From positions 1 through 62,744 of the forward strand of contig NZ_BBYM01000003.1 of NCBI RefSeq assembly GCF_001570405.1: a stretch of 62,744 bases of DNA. The letters are read 5' to 3'. The position numbers and the translations under genes were made by a program. The DNA comes from Microtetraspora niveoalba. Its GTDB lineage: Bacteria > Actinomycetota > Actinomycetes > Streptosporangiales > Streptosporangiaceae. The notes under the pieces are model-generated. The model ran no database searches and had not been told where the DNA came from. It worked only from the letters and a program-made list of their open reading frames with translations. This document shows positions 1-8,388 of the stretch, piece by piece (the stretch's first letter is position 1; each line of letters begins with the position of its first letter).

Positions 1-193
1 CTGGGTGTTCGTTGTTGTGTTTGTGGGGGTTGTCCTGCCTGGTCGGGGTGGCCTCTTTTTCTGGTTTTTGTGGGGGTCTTCGGGCCCCCTTTTTTTGTGT
101 CCGGGGGTTCGGGGGAGGCCGGCTTCTGTCGAGGTGATGGTCGCGGTGGTGGGGCGGGGCTTGTGGTCTCGGCTGGGGGTCCGGGAGTTGCCT

Positions 194-235
194 GGTCGTT
201 GGTCGTTGGTCGTTGGTCGTTGGTCGTTGGTCGTT
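194..235. repeat. 7-bp tandem repeat (GGTCGTT x6)
   Basis: Six perfect copies of GGTCGTT lie head to tail. They run directly into a second simple repeat of GTCGG units at about 241-265. The stretch is in the G/T-rich, non-coding-looking left end of the window, and no frame through it resembles a protein I know. Replication slippage in a decaying region is the simplest reading. Confidence 0.9.
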
Positions 236-341
236 GGTTCGTCGGGTCGTCGGGTCGTCGGGTCGGTCGCGAGCGCGGGGGGCTGGTTACTCATCGGCTT
301 GCGCACCCAGGGAGCACCTGGTGGGGCGGCCGCTGTCGGCC

Positions 342-450
342 GAGGACGTGGCCGCCGAGGACGTGGCCGCCGAGGACGTGGCCGCCGAGGACGTGCCCGC
401 CGAGGCCGAGGCGCTGAAGGACGTGCCCGCCGAGGCCGAGGCGCTGAAGG
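342..450. repeat. 15-bp and 30-bp in-frame tandem repeats
   Basis: Units of GAGGACGTGGCCGCC repeat from 342 with a 15-bp period. They are followed by two exact 30-bp units at 391-420 and 421-450. In one forward frame these read as repeats of Ala-Glu-Asp-Val and of Pro-Ala-Glu-Ala-Glu-Ala-Leu-Lys-Asp. The periods are multiples of three, so they expanded while the frame was still readable, or are coincidental slippage. The repeats lead straight into the transposase-like remnant. Confidence 0.85.
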
Positions 451-700
451 ACGAGATGGCCGCGAGGCTGCCGTTCGCGCCGATCGCCCTCGCTGCTGAT
501 CGAGCTGGACGCGCGCACGCACTTCCTGGACTGCTTCTTCACCCACGCCGGCGCGCGCAAGCTGACCAAGGCGGCCGGGACTAAGCGCAACATGCTGGGC
601 GTGCTCATCGCGACCGAGACCAAGCGCAACATGCTGGCTGTGCTCATCGCGATGGCCACGTATCTGGGCCTGGCCCGGACGTCGGAAGCCTGCCCGCCAC
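430..700 (+). pseudogene. Remnant of a Tn3-family transposase (partial, frame-broken)
   Basis: Reading forward and switching frame near 490 gives a stretch with LIELDARTHFLDCFFTHAG, then a segment ending LAVLIAMATYLGLARTSEA. As I recall, Tn3-type TnpA proteins carry a similar region with a hydrophobic, acidic, aromatic-Gly-Phe, Phe-Thr-His pattern followed by a 'LAxLIAxxTNLGLARM' segment. A 39-bp duplication (about 583-621 and 622-660) has inserted 13 codons into it. No start, no catalytic DDE region and no terminal inverted repeats are visible. It is a decayed fragment; the family call is from memory of the motif and is moderate. Confidence 0.45.
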
Positions 701-764
701 GGCGACCGCGCCATTCCGCGCGCCCGGCTGGAGACGCGGTTCACCAACGGCGCGCAGCGCTGCG

Positions 765-1115
765 AGAACGCGTGCTCTGGAGGCGCTCCTGTACGACGCG
801 GCCGCCCGGGCCGAGGAAATCCTCACCCTGAATGTCGAGGACCTCGACCTGAGGTTCCGCCGCGCCCGCGTCGTCTCCAAAGGCGGCGCCATCGAGTACG
901 TGCACTGCCCACTCCGACGGCCCGGCTGCTGCCCCGCCCGTTGACCCGCCGTACCAGCGGCCCGGGTGTTCCTGGCCGACCGGCACGCCCCCACCTCTGG
1001 ACGCCGAGCGCCCGCGGGCGCCGACATCGAGTCCACCACCGGCCGGGGACGGCTGTCCTACCCTCGTGCCGAGTATCTGTTCAAGTCCGGTGAGGCGTGT
1101 GGCCGGCTGGCTCGT
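765..1115 (+). pseudogene. Remnant of a tyrosine recombinase/phage integrase (frame-broken)
   Basis: From 772 one frame reads LEALLYDAAARAEEILTLN, VEDLDLRFRRARVVSKGGA and IEYVHC. This is the classic region around the first catalytic Arg of XerC/XerD-like integrases (A-R-x-E-E-x-L-x-L, then V-x-x-K-G-x-K/A). After about 900 the similarity continues only by changing frame (LLPRLLTRR, VFLADR, then DIESTTGRGRLSYPRAEYLFKSG). The His-x-x-Arg box and the catalytic Tyr are absent. At least two frameshifts and a missing C-terminus make this a dead gene. With the transposase remnant it marks an old mobile-element site. Confidence 0.6.
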
Positions 1116-1754
1116 TCAGGTGGTTGAGACGAGGCGGTAGCCCACACCGCGGACTGTTTGGAGCATCTTGTCATCCACGTCGCCGAGCCGGGCGCGGAGG
1201 CGCTTCACATGAACGGCGATGGTGTTGGTGGACATGGTGTCGGCGGAGTGCCAGACGTTGCGCATGATCTGCTCACGGGTGACCGTACGGTCGGCGTTGC
1301 GCATCAGGTAGTGCAGCAGCTCGAACTCTCTGAGCGGGAGATGCACGATCTTCCCGTCCACCTTGACCTGGTAGGCGGTGACGTCGAGCTCCACGTTGCC
1401 GATCGTCAGTACGGCGCGGTCGGCTTCCTGGCGGCGGAAGGCGGCCTGGACGAGGGGGAGCAACTCGGGCACACGGTACGGCCGGGCGACGCAGGCGGTG
1501 GCCCCCGCGGCGAGGGCGTGCACCGCCTGCTCGGCATCGCTGCCGAAGTCGATGCCGAGCAGGACGGGTACGGCCCGCGCGAGCCGTACGGCGCGGACGA
1601 AGTCGAGCGGCCCGATGATCGGGAGCGAGGCGCTGATCAGGACGGCGTCGGGCTGGAGGGCGGCGGCGAGTTGCCGGATCAGGTCGCTGTCCGGATCGGC
1701 CACCAGGAGTATGGGCGCCGACCGAGTGTCCCCCTCCACTGCGGGTACCGTCAC
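1116..1754 (-). CDS. OmpR/PhoB-type response regulator with non-canonical receiver
   Basis: The 212-residue product ends in a clear winged-helix DNA-binding domain (about 115-210: LREFELLHYLMRNADRTVTR, HVKRLRARLG, VRGVGYRL). The N-terminal receiver is abnormal. The acidic pocket is ADPDSD (19-24), but only about 14 residues separate it from the next strand, so the usual second strand and helix are missing. The phospho-acceptor position in VLISASLP is Ser41 instead of Asp, and the conserved Lys is Arg (VARPY). It probably binds DNA without Asp phosphorylation. It lies 75 bp downstream of pstB on the same strand, so a role in phosphate control is inferred. The GTG start at 1754 has GGAGGG seven bases upstream. 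Confidence 0.85.
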   Translation of the reverse strand: MTVPAVEGDTRSAPILLVADPDSDLIRQLAAALQPDAVLISASLPIIGPLDFVRAVRLARAVPVLLGIDFGSDAEQAVHALAAGATACVARPYRVPELLPLVQAAFRRQEADRAVLTIGNVELDVTAYQVKVDGKIVHLPLREFELLHYLMRNADRTVTREQIMRNVWHSADTMSTNTIAVHVKRLRARLGDVDDKMLQTVRGVGYRLVSTT

Positions 1755-1829
1755 CCGGGTCCCTCCACTTCCTTCCGCTTGTGTCGCGCTTCCGTTCGTC
1801 CCGGATCTCGCGTCCGCCCTGGTCCCCGG

Positions 1830-2606
1830 TCAGCCGAAGCGGCCGGTGATGTAGTCCTCGGTCGCCTTCATGCCGGGGTTGGTGAAGATCCTGGACGTGT
1901 CGTCCATCTCGATGAGCTTTCCGGGCTGGCCTTGGCCCGCCAGGTTGAAGAACGCCGTCTTGTCGCTGACGCGGGCGGCCTGCTGCATGTTGTGCGTCAC
2001 GATCACGATCGTGTAGTCCGTCTTCAGGGACGAGATGAGGTCCTCGATCGCCAGCGTGGAGATCGGGTCGAGAGCCGAGCAGGGCTCGTCCATGAGGAGG
2101 ACCTGCGGCCGTACGGCGATGGCCCGGGCGATGCACAGACGCTGCTGCTGTCCGCCGGAGAGGCCGGAGCCGGGCTTGTGCAGGCGGTCCTTGACCTCGT
2201 TCCACAGGTTGGCGCCCTTGAGCGAGGACTCGACGATGCCGTCCAGCTCCGACCGGGAGAACCGCCCGTTGAGCCGGAGGCCGGCGGCGACGTTGTCGTA
2301 GATGGACATCGTCGGGAACGGGTTGGGCCGCTGGAACACCATGCCGATGGTCCGGCGGACGGACACCGGGTCCACGTCGGGGCCGTAGAGGTCCTGCTCC
2401 TCCAGGCGGACCTTGCCCTCGACGCGGGCGCCGGGGATGACCTCGTGCATCCGGTTGAGCGTGCGCAGGAAGGTGGACTTGCCGCATCCGGACGGCCCGA
2501 TGAACGCCGTCACGGTCCGCGGCTCGATGGTCATCGTGATGTCCTCGATGGCCTTGTGCGCTCCGTAGTAGGCGTCGAGTCCGGAGACCTCGATCTGCTT
2601 GGCCAT
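1830..2606 (-). CDS. pstB: Phosphate ABC transporter ATP-binding protein PstB
   Basis: This is the cytoplasmic ATPase that energises high-affinity phosphate import through PstC-PstA. All nucleotide-binding motifs are present in 258 residues: Walker A GPSGCGKS (about 37-44), signature LSGGQQQR, Walker [13 protein letters not shown], and the switch His in VTHNMQQA. The protein matches the usual family length. It starts five bases after the pstA stop, and all four pst genes sit tightly on the minus strand, so it is surely co-transcribed with them. Confidence 0.97.
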   Translation of the reverse strand: MAKQIEVSGLDAYYGAHKAIEDITMTIEPRTVTAFIGPSGCGKSTFLRTLNRMHEVIPGARVEGKVRLEEQDLYGPDVDPVSVRRTIGMVFQRPNPFPTMSIYDNVAAGLRLNGRFSRSELDGIVESSLKGANLWNEVKDRLHKPGSGLSGGQQQRLCIARAIAVRPQVLLMDEPCSALDPISTLAIEDLISSLKTDYTIVIVTHNMQQAARVSDKTAFFNLAGQGQPGKLIEMDDTSRIFTNPGMKATEDYITGRFG

Positions 2607-2610
2607 GTCC

Positions 2611-3501
2611 TTAAGACCCTCTCTTCGCGGGTGAGCGCCACCACGCGATGAGGCGCGCCACCAGGTTGAGCAGCATGACGATCAGGATGAGGGTGAGCGC
2701 TCCGGTCCACGCGCGGTCGATCGCGGTGTCGGTCGGCCGTCCCGCCTGGTCGAAGACGTACAGGGGAAGGCCCATCTGCGGCCCGTTGAACGGGTCGTTG
2801 TTGATGGAGTCGGTGAAGAAGACGGTGAGCAGCAGCGGGGCCGTCTCGCCGGCCACGCGGGCGACGGCGAGCATGACGCCGGTCAGGATGCCGGTGAACG
2901 CGGTCGGCAGCACGACCTTGACGATCGTCCGCCATTTCGGGACGCCGAGCGCGTACGCGGCCTCGCGGAGGTCGTTCGGAACGAGGCGCAGCATCTCCTC
3001 GGCCGAGCGGACCACCACCGGCATCATCAGGATCGACAGCGCCATGGCGCCGGCGAAGCCGGAGAACGGCATGCCGAGGGCGAGGACCCAGAACGCCAGG
3101 ACGAAGAGGCCGGAAACGACTGATGGGACGCCGGTCATGACGTCCACGAAGAAGCTGATCCACCGGGCGAGCCGGCCGCCTGGGCCGTACTCCACCAGAT
3201 AGACGGCGGTGAGCAGGCCGATCGGCACCGCGATGAGCGAGGCGAGGAGCACCTGTTCCAGGGTTCCGATGATCGCGTGGTACGCGCCGCCGCCGGCGTC
3301 CCTGGCCCCGATGTTGCGCATCGAGTGGGTGAGGAACTCCAGGTCGAAGCGCCCGATGCCGTTCTTGACGACGAGCCACAACACCGAAAGCAGGGGGACG
3401 ACCGCGATGGCGAAAGCGAGATAGACCAGCATCTGGACGATGCGGTCCTTCACCCGGCGGCCGGTCGAGATGGGCTGGATGCCCGTTTGCACAGTGGTCA
3501 T
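2611..3501 (-). CDS. pstA: Phosphate ABC transporter permease PstA
   Basis: A 296-residue inner-membrane permease with about six transmembrane segments. The first starts near residue 25 ([20 protein letters not shown]). The cytoplasmic EAA-type loop is around [20 protein letters not shown], the contact point for PstB. The ATG overlaps the last four bases of pstC (ATGA), which implies coupled translation. Together with PstC it forms the channel for phosphate delivered by PstS. Confidence 0.96.
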   Translation of the reverse strand: MTTVQTGIQPISTGRRVKDRIVQMLVYLAFAIAVVPLLSVLWLVVKNGIGRFDLEFLTHSMRNIGARDAGGGAYHAIIGTLEQVLLASLIAVPIGLLTAVYLVEYGPGGRLARWISFFVDVMTGVPSVVSGLFVLAFWVLALGMPFSGFAGAMALSILMMPVVVRSAEEMLRLVPNDLREAAYALGVPKWRTIVKVVLPTAFTGILTGVMLAVARVAGETAPLLLTVFFTDSINNDPFNGPQMGLPLYVFDQAGRPTDTAIDRAWTGALTLILIVMLLNLVARLIAWWRSPAKRGS

Positions 3502-4475
3502 GCGGCCCTCGCGAACTCCTTACGGCGAGCGATGACGAGGCGGGCGGCCATGTTCACCACCAGCGTGATCAGGAAGAGGACGAGGCCCGACGCGATCAGC
3601 GCGCCGCGGCCGACCGCGGTGGCCTCGCCGAAGCCGTTGGCGATGTTGGCGGCGATGCTGTTGCCGTTCGGGCCGAGGATCTCGAACGAGATCCCGAAGG
3701 TCGCGGGGAGGATGAGGGCGACGGCGATCGTCTCGCCCATGGCCCGCCCGAGGCCGAGCATCGCCGCGCTGATGACGCCGGGGCGGCCGAACGGCAGCAC
3801 CGACATCCTGATCATCTCCCAGCGGGTGGCCCCGAGGGCGAGCGCGGCCTCCTCCTGCGTCTTCGGCGCCTGGAGGAACACCTCGCGAGAGATGGCCGCG
3901 ATGATCGGAAGGATCATGATGGCCAGCACGATGGACGCGGTGAGCATCGACTTGCCGACGACCTGGTCGCCGCCGAAGATCGGGATCCAGGCGAAGTACG
4001 TGTTCAGGAACTCCGACGGGCCGCGCATGAACGGCACCAGGAAGACGACGCCCCACAGGCCGTAGACGACGCTGGGAACCGCGGCCAGCAGGTCGACGAC
4101 GTAGCCGAGGACGGCGGCCAGGCGGCGCGGCGCGTAGTGGGAGATGAACAGCGCCACGCCGATGGCGACCGGCGTGGCGATGACCAGCGCCAGGAACGAG
4201 CTGAGCACGGTGCCGAACGCGAGCGCGCCGATGCCGAACGCCGGCTCCACCGCGTTCGGGTTCCAGATCTTCTCCGTCAGGAAGTTCGAGGTGTTGGCCT
4301 GGAGGGCGGGGATGGCCTTGACGACGAGGAAGACCCCGATCGCGGCCATGATCGCCAGAAGGACGACGCCCGCTCCCGTCGAGGCGAGACGGAACGGCGC
4401 GTCGCCGCGGCTGCGCCGGAAGGCGGACCGGCGCACGGCCGGTCCGCCTTCACGTGTACGTGGTGTCGTGACCAT
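3498..4475 (-). CDS. pstC: Phosphate ABC transporter permease PstC
   Basis: A 325-residue permease partner of PstA. A basic N-terminal tail of about 35 residues precedes the first membrane segment (GAGVVLLAIMAAIGVFLVVK). Five more segments follow. The EAA-loop region reads EEAALALGATRWEMIRMSVL. The start is four bases after the pstS stop codon and the end overlaps pstA by four bases, so the gene is embedded in the pst operon. Confidence 0.96.
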   Translation of the reverse strand: MVTTPRTREGGPAVRRSAFRRSRGDAPFRLASTGAGVVLLAIMAAIGVFLVVKAIPALQANTSNFLTEKIWNPNAVEPAFGIGALAFGTVLSSFLALVIATPVAIGVALFISHYAPRRLAAVLGYVVDLLAAVPSVVYGLWGVVFLVPFMRGPSEFLNTYFAWIPIFGGDQVVGKSMLTASIVLAIMILPIIAAISREVFLQAPKTQEEAALALGATRWEMIRMSVLPFGRPGVISAAMLGLGRAMGETIAVALILPATFGISFEILGPNGNSIAANIANGFGEATAVGRGALIASGLVLFLITLVVNMAARLVIARRKEFARAA

Positions 4476-4479
4476 GTGG

Positions 4480-5586
4480 TTAGGAGATCGCCTCGACGGC
4501 GGTGCGGACCTTGCCGAGCAGGGAGGCCGGCAGCGGCGCGTAGCCGAGGCCGGTGAGCGCCTGCTGGCCCTCGTCGCTCGCCGTGTAGGTCAGGAAGGAC
4601 TTGACGAGCTTGGCCTCCTCGGCGGGCAGGCCCTTCTCGCAGGTGATCTCGTAGGTCACCAGGACGATCGGGTACGCGCCGGCGGCCTTGGTGGCGTAGT
4701 CGATCGACAGCTTCAGGTCGTTGCCGGAGCCGGTGATCTCGGCGGCCTCGACGGTCTTGCCCGCGCTCTCCGGGGTGAGCTCGACGAACTCGCCGGAGCC
4801 GTTGGCGACCTTGGCCTTCTGGAGCTGCGAGTTCTCCGCGTACGACAGCTCGACGTAGCTGATCGCGCCCTCGGTCGACTTCACCGAGGAGGCGATGCCG
4901 TCGCTGCCCTTGGAGCCCTGCCCCTTGGCCTCGGCCGGCCACGCCTTCGCCGGCTCGTACGGCCAGTCGGCGGTGGTCTTGAGGAACTTGGTGAAGTTGT
5001 CGCTGGTGCCCGACTCGTCCGAGCGGTGGAACGCCTGGATCGCGGTCGAGGGAAGCTTCGCGTCCGGGTTGTCGGCCTTGATCGCCGGGTCGTCCCACTT
5101 GGTGATCTGGCTGTTGAAGATGCCGCCGATCGTCTTCGGGGAGAGCTGCAACCCGTCGACCCCCGGGAGGTTGTAGACGACCGCGACCGGGCCGGTGACC
5201 ATCGGAAGGTTGATCGCCTTGCCGGTCTTGCAACGGGCGTCGGCCTGCGCCGGCTCGCCCTTGTCGTCCTTCAGAGCGGAGTCCGAGCCCGCGAAGGCGA
5301 CGGTGCCCTGGATGAACGCCTGGACACCCGCGCCGGAACCGCTGCCCTGGTAGTTGATGCTCACTCCGGGGTTCGCGGACTGGAAGGACTTCTTCCACTC
5401 CGCGATCGCGTTGCCCTGTGCGGAGGAGCCGGCCGCGTTGAGGGTTCCGGACAGACCGCCGGCTGCGGCGGAGGAGCCGGCGGCGGTGGCACCGCTGTCG
5501 GCGCCGGTGTTGTCATCAGTGCCGCACGCAGCGAGCGAAAGCACGCCGGCGATGGCGGCCGCGGCGAGCCGGCCTGCATACTTCAC
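4480..5586 (-). CDS. pstS: Phosphate-binding lipoprotein PstS
   Basis: The extracytoplasmic phosphate receptor of the Pst importer. The N-terminus (MKYAGRLAAAAIAGVLSLAACG) has a signal peptide ending in a lipobox LAAC, so the mature protein is anchored by a lipidated Cys20 or nearby. A low-complexity Ala/Gly/Ser linker follows. The binding-protein body includes GSGSGAGVQAFIQG, SDSALKDD, and FHRSDESGTSDNFTKFL, the phosphate-contact motifs of the family. The GTG start is preceded by GGGAGGA. It is first in the operon behind the PHO box at 5657-5678, so expression under phosphate starvation is expected. Confidence 0.96.
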   Translation of the reverse strand: MKYAGRLAAAAIAGVLSLAACGTDDNTGADSGATAAGSSAAAGGLSGTLNAAGSSAQGNAIAEWKKSFQSANPGVSINYQGSGSGAGVQAFIQGTVAFAGSDSALKDDKGEPAQADARCKTGKAINLPMVTGPVAVVYNLPGVDGLQLSPKTIGGIFNSQITKWDDPAIKADNPDAKLPSTAIQAFHRSDESGTSDNFTKFLKTTADWPYEPAKAWPAEAKGQGSKGSDGIASSVKSTEGAISYVELSYAENSQLQKAKVANGSGEFVELTPESAGKTVEAAEITGSGNDLKLSIDYATKAAGAYPIVLVTYEITCEKGLPAEEAKLVKSFLTYTASDEGQQALTGLGYAPLPASLLGKVRTAVEAIS

Positions 5587-5656
5587 GGTTATGTCCTCCC
5601 ACTTCCGTCTTTCAACGATCAGGACAGTAGGGAGCCAAGGTGACCTAATCCCCTGT

Positions 5657-5678
5657 TAAAGGTGAACGGGCAGTGAAC
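5657..5678 (-). promoter_or_regulatory. PHO box (PhoP-binding direct repeats) upstream of pstS
   Basis: On the minus strand two adjacent 11-bp units, GTTCACTGCCC and GTTCACCTTTA, lie about 70 bp upstream of the pstS start. Streptomyces PHO boxes are known to be tandem 11-bp units with a conserved GTTCAC core, and both units have that core intact. A third, weaker unit may follow (5646-5656). This predicts direct activation of the pst operon by a PhoP-type regulator. Confidence 0.85.
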
Positions 5679-5737
5679 GGGCCTGGTCGCTCTTGTGCCG
5701 GTTCCGCCGCGCCGCCGCGAGCTGGGAACATGAACAC

Positions 5738-6196
5738 ATGAAGCGCATCTGCCTGGTCTGCATGGGCAACATCTGCCGGTCGCCGATGGCGGAGGTCGTG
5801 CTCCGCCGCACGCTGGAGAAGCACGGCCTCGACGTCGAGGTCGACAGCGCGGGCACCGGAGGCTGGCATGTCGGCGATCCCATGGACGAGCGGGCGCTGG
5901 CGACGCTCACCGAGGGCGGATACGACGGCTCTGCGCACCGGGCGCGGCGGTTCGACCCGTCCTGGTTCGCCGAGCGCGACCTGATCCTGGTCATGGACGC
6001 CGAGAACCTGCGCGCCGTACGCCGGATCGCGCCGCCGGAGGCGGATGTGCGGCTGTTCCGCTCCTTCGACCCCGGCTCTCCCGCGGGAGCGGAGGTGCCC
6101 GACCCCTACTACGGCGGCCGCTCGGGTTTCGCCGACGTCCTCAGGATGGTCGAGGCCGCCTCGGAAGGGCTGGCGAGGCACCTTGCGGATCACTAG
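5738..6196 (+). CDS. Low-molecular-weight protein-tyrosine phosphatase
   Basis: A 152-residue cytoplasmic phosphatase of the LMW-PTP/arsenate-reductase fold. The P-loop CX5R(S) is CMGNICRS, with nucleophile Cys8 and Arg14. The general-acid loop is DPYYGG near residue 128. Length and motif order match the family (for example PtpA). I chose the ATG at 5738 because family members begin only a few residues before the P-loop. The stop overlaps the likely TTG start of the next gene, so the two are probably translated together. Substrate unknown. Confidence 0.93.
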   Translation: MKRICLVCMGNICRSPMAEVVLRRTLEKHGLDVEVDSAGTGGWHVGDPMDERALATLTEGGYDGSAHRARRFDPSWFAERDLILVMDAENLRAVRRIAPPEADVRLFRSFDPGSPAGAEVPDPYYGGRSGFADVLRMVEAASEGLARHLADH

Positions 6197-6995
6197 GGAC
6201 CTGGGCTCCAGCCACGCCTGGACGCTGCACGAGGGCGAGATCGACGGACGCCGCGTCTTCGTCAAGCGCGGCGCCGACTTCACCTCCGAGGCGGCCGGGC
6301 TGCGCTGGCTGGCCGAGCCGGGGGCGGTCGCCGTACCCGAGGTGATCGAGGCCGGAGACGGCACGCTGGTCCTGGAGTGGGTCGAGCCCGCGAACGCGAC
6401 CGCCGCCGCGGCCGAGCGGTTCGGGCGCGAGCTGGCGGCGCTGCACCGGGCGGGCGCGCCCGGGTTCGGGGCGCCGTGGCCCGGCCACATCGCCGAACTG
6501 CCGATGGACAACACGCCCGCCCCGGACTGGCCGTCCTTCTACGTCGCGCGCCGCGTCCTCCCGTTCGTACGGCTCGCGCGGGACGGCGGGGCGCTGTCGG
6601 CGGCGGACGTGAAGCTGATCGAGGAGGCGGCCGACCTCATCCCGGCTGTCGGAGGCCCCGCCGAGCCGCCCAGCCGCATCCACGGGGACCTCTGGAGTGG
6701 CAACGTGCTCTGGACGGCGGCGTCGGGCGGGTCCGGCGCGGAGCGCGCCGTGCTCATCGACCCGGCCGCGCACGGCGGGCACCGGGAGACGGACCTCGCC
6801 ATGCTCGCCCTCTTCGGGGCCCCGCATCTGAACACGATCCTCGCGGCGTACCGCGAGGCCGCGCCGCTCGCCGACGGATGGCGCGAGCGTGTGCCGGCGC
6901 ACCAGCTCCACCCGCTGCTCGTGCACGTCTGCCTGTACGGCGAGGCGTACCGCGGCAGCCTGATGACGGCGGTGGCGCAGACCCTCGCTCTGTGA
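6183..6995 (+). CDS. Fructosamine-kinase family protein
   Basis: A 270-residue aminoglycoside-phosphotransferase-like kinase. The catalytic loop is HGDLWSGN (His-Gly-Asp) and the metal-binding segment is LIDPAAHGGHRETDLAML, both diagnostic for fructosamine-3-kinase-like proteins that phosphorylate glycated amines. The family N-terminus (ITRDLGSSHAWTLHEGEIDG) begins right at TTG 6183, which overlaps the phosphatase stop by 14 bases; the upstream ATG at 6045 would lie inside the phosphatase and is less likely. The 3' end converges with the HisN-like gene seven bases away. The true substrate is inferred only from family. Confidence 0.88.
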   Translation: MRITRDLGSSHAWTLHEGEIDGRRVFVKRGADFTSEAAGLRWLAEPGAVAVPEVIEAGDGTLVLEWVEPANATAAAAERFGRELAALHRAGAPGFGAPWPGHIAELPMDNTPAPDWPSFYVARRVLPFVRLARDGGALSAADVKLIEEAADLIPAVGGPAEPPSRIHGDLWSGNVLWTAASGGSGAERAVLIDPAAHGGHRETDLAMLALFGAPHLNTILAAYREAAPLADGWRERVPAHQLHPLLVHVCLYGEAYRGSLMTAVAQTLAL

Positions 6996-7001
6996 CTCGG
7001 G

Positions 7002-7814
7002 TCAGCCGCGGGCGAGGCGCTTGAGCACCTCGTCGTGCAGCAAACCGTTGCTGCAGACCATGCTGCCGCCCTCGAGCGGGTCGCCGCCCTCGACGGCGGT
7101 GCAGGTGCCGCCCGCCTCCTCCACGATCACGGTGAGCGCGGCCATGTCCCAGGGCGACAGCTCGGGCTCGGCGGAGACGTCGACCGCGCCCTCGGCGACC
7201 ATCATGTGCGACCAGAAGTCGCCGTACGCCCGGGTGCGCCAGACGCCGCGCATGAGATCAAGCATGTTGTCGAGCCGCCCCTGCTCCTCCCAGCCGGTCA
7301 GGCTGGAGTACGAAAGGGAGGCGTCGGCGAGGCCGCCCACACGGGAGACCTCGCAGCGGGTCGCCTTGGTCAGGTTGCGGCCGGTCCACGCGCCGCTGCC
7401 GCGCGCGGCCCACCAGCGGCGGCCGAGCGCCGGGGCGGAGACGACGCCGACGACGACCTTGCTCTCCTCCATCAACGCGATGAGGGTGGCCCAGACGGGG
7501 ACGCCGCGCACGTAGTTCTTCGTGCCGTCGATGGGGTCGATGACCCACGAGCGCATGCCGTACCCGGTCTTGCCGAACTCCTCGCCCACGACGGCGTCGC
7601 GGGGGCGGGCGCGGCGCAGCGTGCCGCGGATGGCCTCCTCGACGGCGCGGTCGGCGTCGCTGACCGGGGAGAGGTCGGGTTTGGTGTCGACCTTCAGGTC
7701 GACCGCCTTGAAACGGCGCATGGTGATGTCGTCGGCGGCGTCCGCCATCACGTGCGCGAGACGCAGGTCGTCGCTGTAGCCCGTCACGAGGATCAACGCT
7801 ATCGCGTCGGACAC
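7002..7814 (-). CDS. hisN: Inositol monophosphatase family, histidinol-phosphatase (HisN-like)
   Basis: A 270-residue Mg-dependent phosphomonoesterase. Metal-site motifs are GEEFG (Glu), WVIDPIDGTKNYVRG (Asp-x-Ile-Asp-Gly-Thr) and, near the C-terminus, SPWDMAAL. Actinobacterial HisN proteins, which remove phosphate from histidinol phosphate in histidine synthesis, match this pattern closely, including the N-terminal DDLRLAHVMADAADDITMRR. Because HisN usually starts just before that block, the GTG at 7787 may be the true start rather than 7814. It stands alone, not in a his operon, so an inositol-phosphate substrate cannot be excluded. Confidence 0.85.
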   Translation of the reverse strand: MSDAIALILVTGYSDDLRLAHVMADAADDITMRRFKAVDLKVDTKPDLSPVSDADRAVEEAIRGTLRRARPRDAVVGEEFGKTGYGMRSWVIDPIDGTKNYVRGVPVWATLIALMEESKVVVGVVSAPALGRRWWAARGSGAWTGRNLTKATRCEVSRVGGLADASLSYSSLTGWEEQGRLDNMLDLMRGVWRTRAYGDFWSHMMVAEGAVDVSAEPELSPWDMAALTVIVEEAGGTCTAVEGGDPLEGGSMVCSNGLLHDEVLKRLARG

Positions 7815-7869
7815 CGGCTACATCAGATCAGGTATCGCGCCGAATGGTACTCATCAGTAACATTTCGCC

Positions 7870-8307
7870 ATGGACATCGGTGCTTTCATGCTGGACAGCG
7901 TGCCCTTCGCCCGGTTGCTCGGGATCTCCTTCGACACGGTCGGCGCGGGAACGGCCACCGCCCGCCTGCCCGAGCGGGCCGACCTGCACAACCACGTCGG
8001 CGGCCCGCACGCGGGCGCGCTGTTCTCCCTGGCGGAGTCCGCCTCGGGCGCGGCCATGTTGTCGGCCTTCGGCGACCAGCTCTCCCGGGCCGTCCCCCTC
8101 GCCACCTCGGCCGAGATCCGCTATCTCAAGCTGGCCAAGGGCGAGGTGACCGCCACCGCCACGCTGCGGGCCGACCGCGCCGAGGTCCTGGCCCTGCTGG
8201 ACGAGGGGAAGCGGCCCGAGTTCACGATCGCCGTCGAGATCAGGAACGCCGACGGCGTGGTCGTCTCCGAGGTGACCGTGTCCTGGACCCTGCGCCCCAA
8301 CCGGTAG
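7870..8307 (+). CDS. Hotdog-fold (DUF4442/PaaI-like) thioesterase-type protein
   Basis: The 145-residue product has the hotdog pattern of DUF4442/PaaI proteins: an N-terminal amphipathic helix (FARLLGISFDTVGAGTATAR), the central helix preceded by HNHVGGPHAGALFSLAESASG, and later strands VTATATLRADRAEV and VVVSEVTVSWTL. Members hydrolyse acyl-CoA thioesters or are uncharacterised. The substrate cannot be told. It is divergent from the HisN-like gene, with only 55 bp between them; the ribosome-binding site is weak. Confidence 0.8.
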   Translation: MDIGAFMLDSVPFARLLGISFDTVGAGTATARLPERADLHNHVGGPHAGALFSLAESASGAAMLSAFGDQLSRAVPLATSAEIRYLKLAKGEVTATATLRADRAEVLALLDEGKRPEFTIAVEIRNADGVVVSEVTVSWTLRPNR

Positions 8308-8388
8308 CGGTCCGCGGACCGGGCGTCAGCCGTTTCACGTCGCGCTCGGCCGGCCCGGCTCCTGCCACCGCGCGGACCCGGGCGGGCT

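Noticed and set aside
1158-2651. Long forward frame opposite the response regulator and pstB
   Set aside because: Antisense shadow of high-GC genes; Asp/Gly/Val/His-biased composition with no domain, and the opposite strand encodes clear pstB and the regulator.
6045-6995. Longer start for the fructosamine-kinase gene at 6045
   Set aside because: The extra 46 residues lie inside the phosphatase gene in another frame and are Pro/Arg-rich; TTG 6183 fits the family N-terminus.
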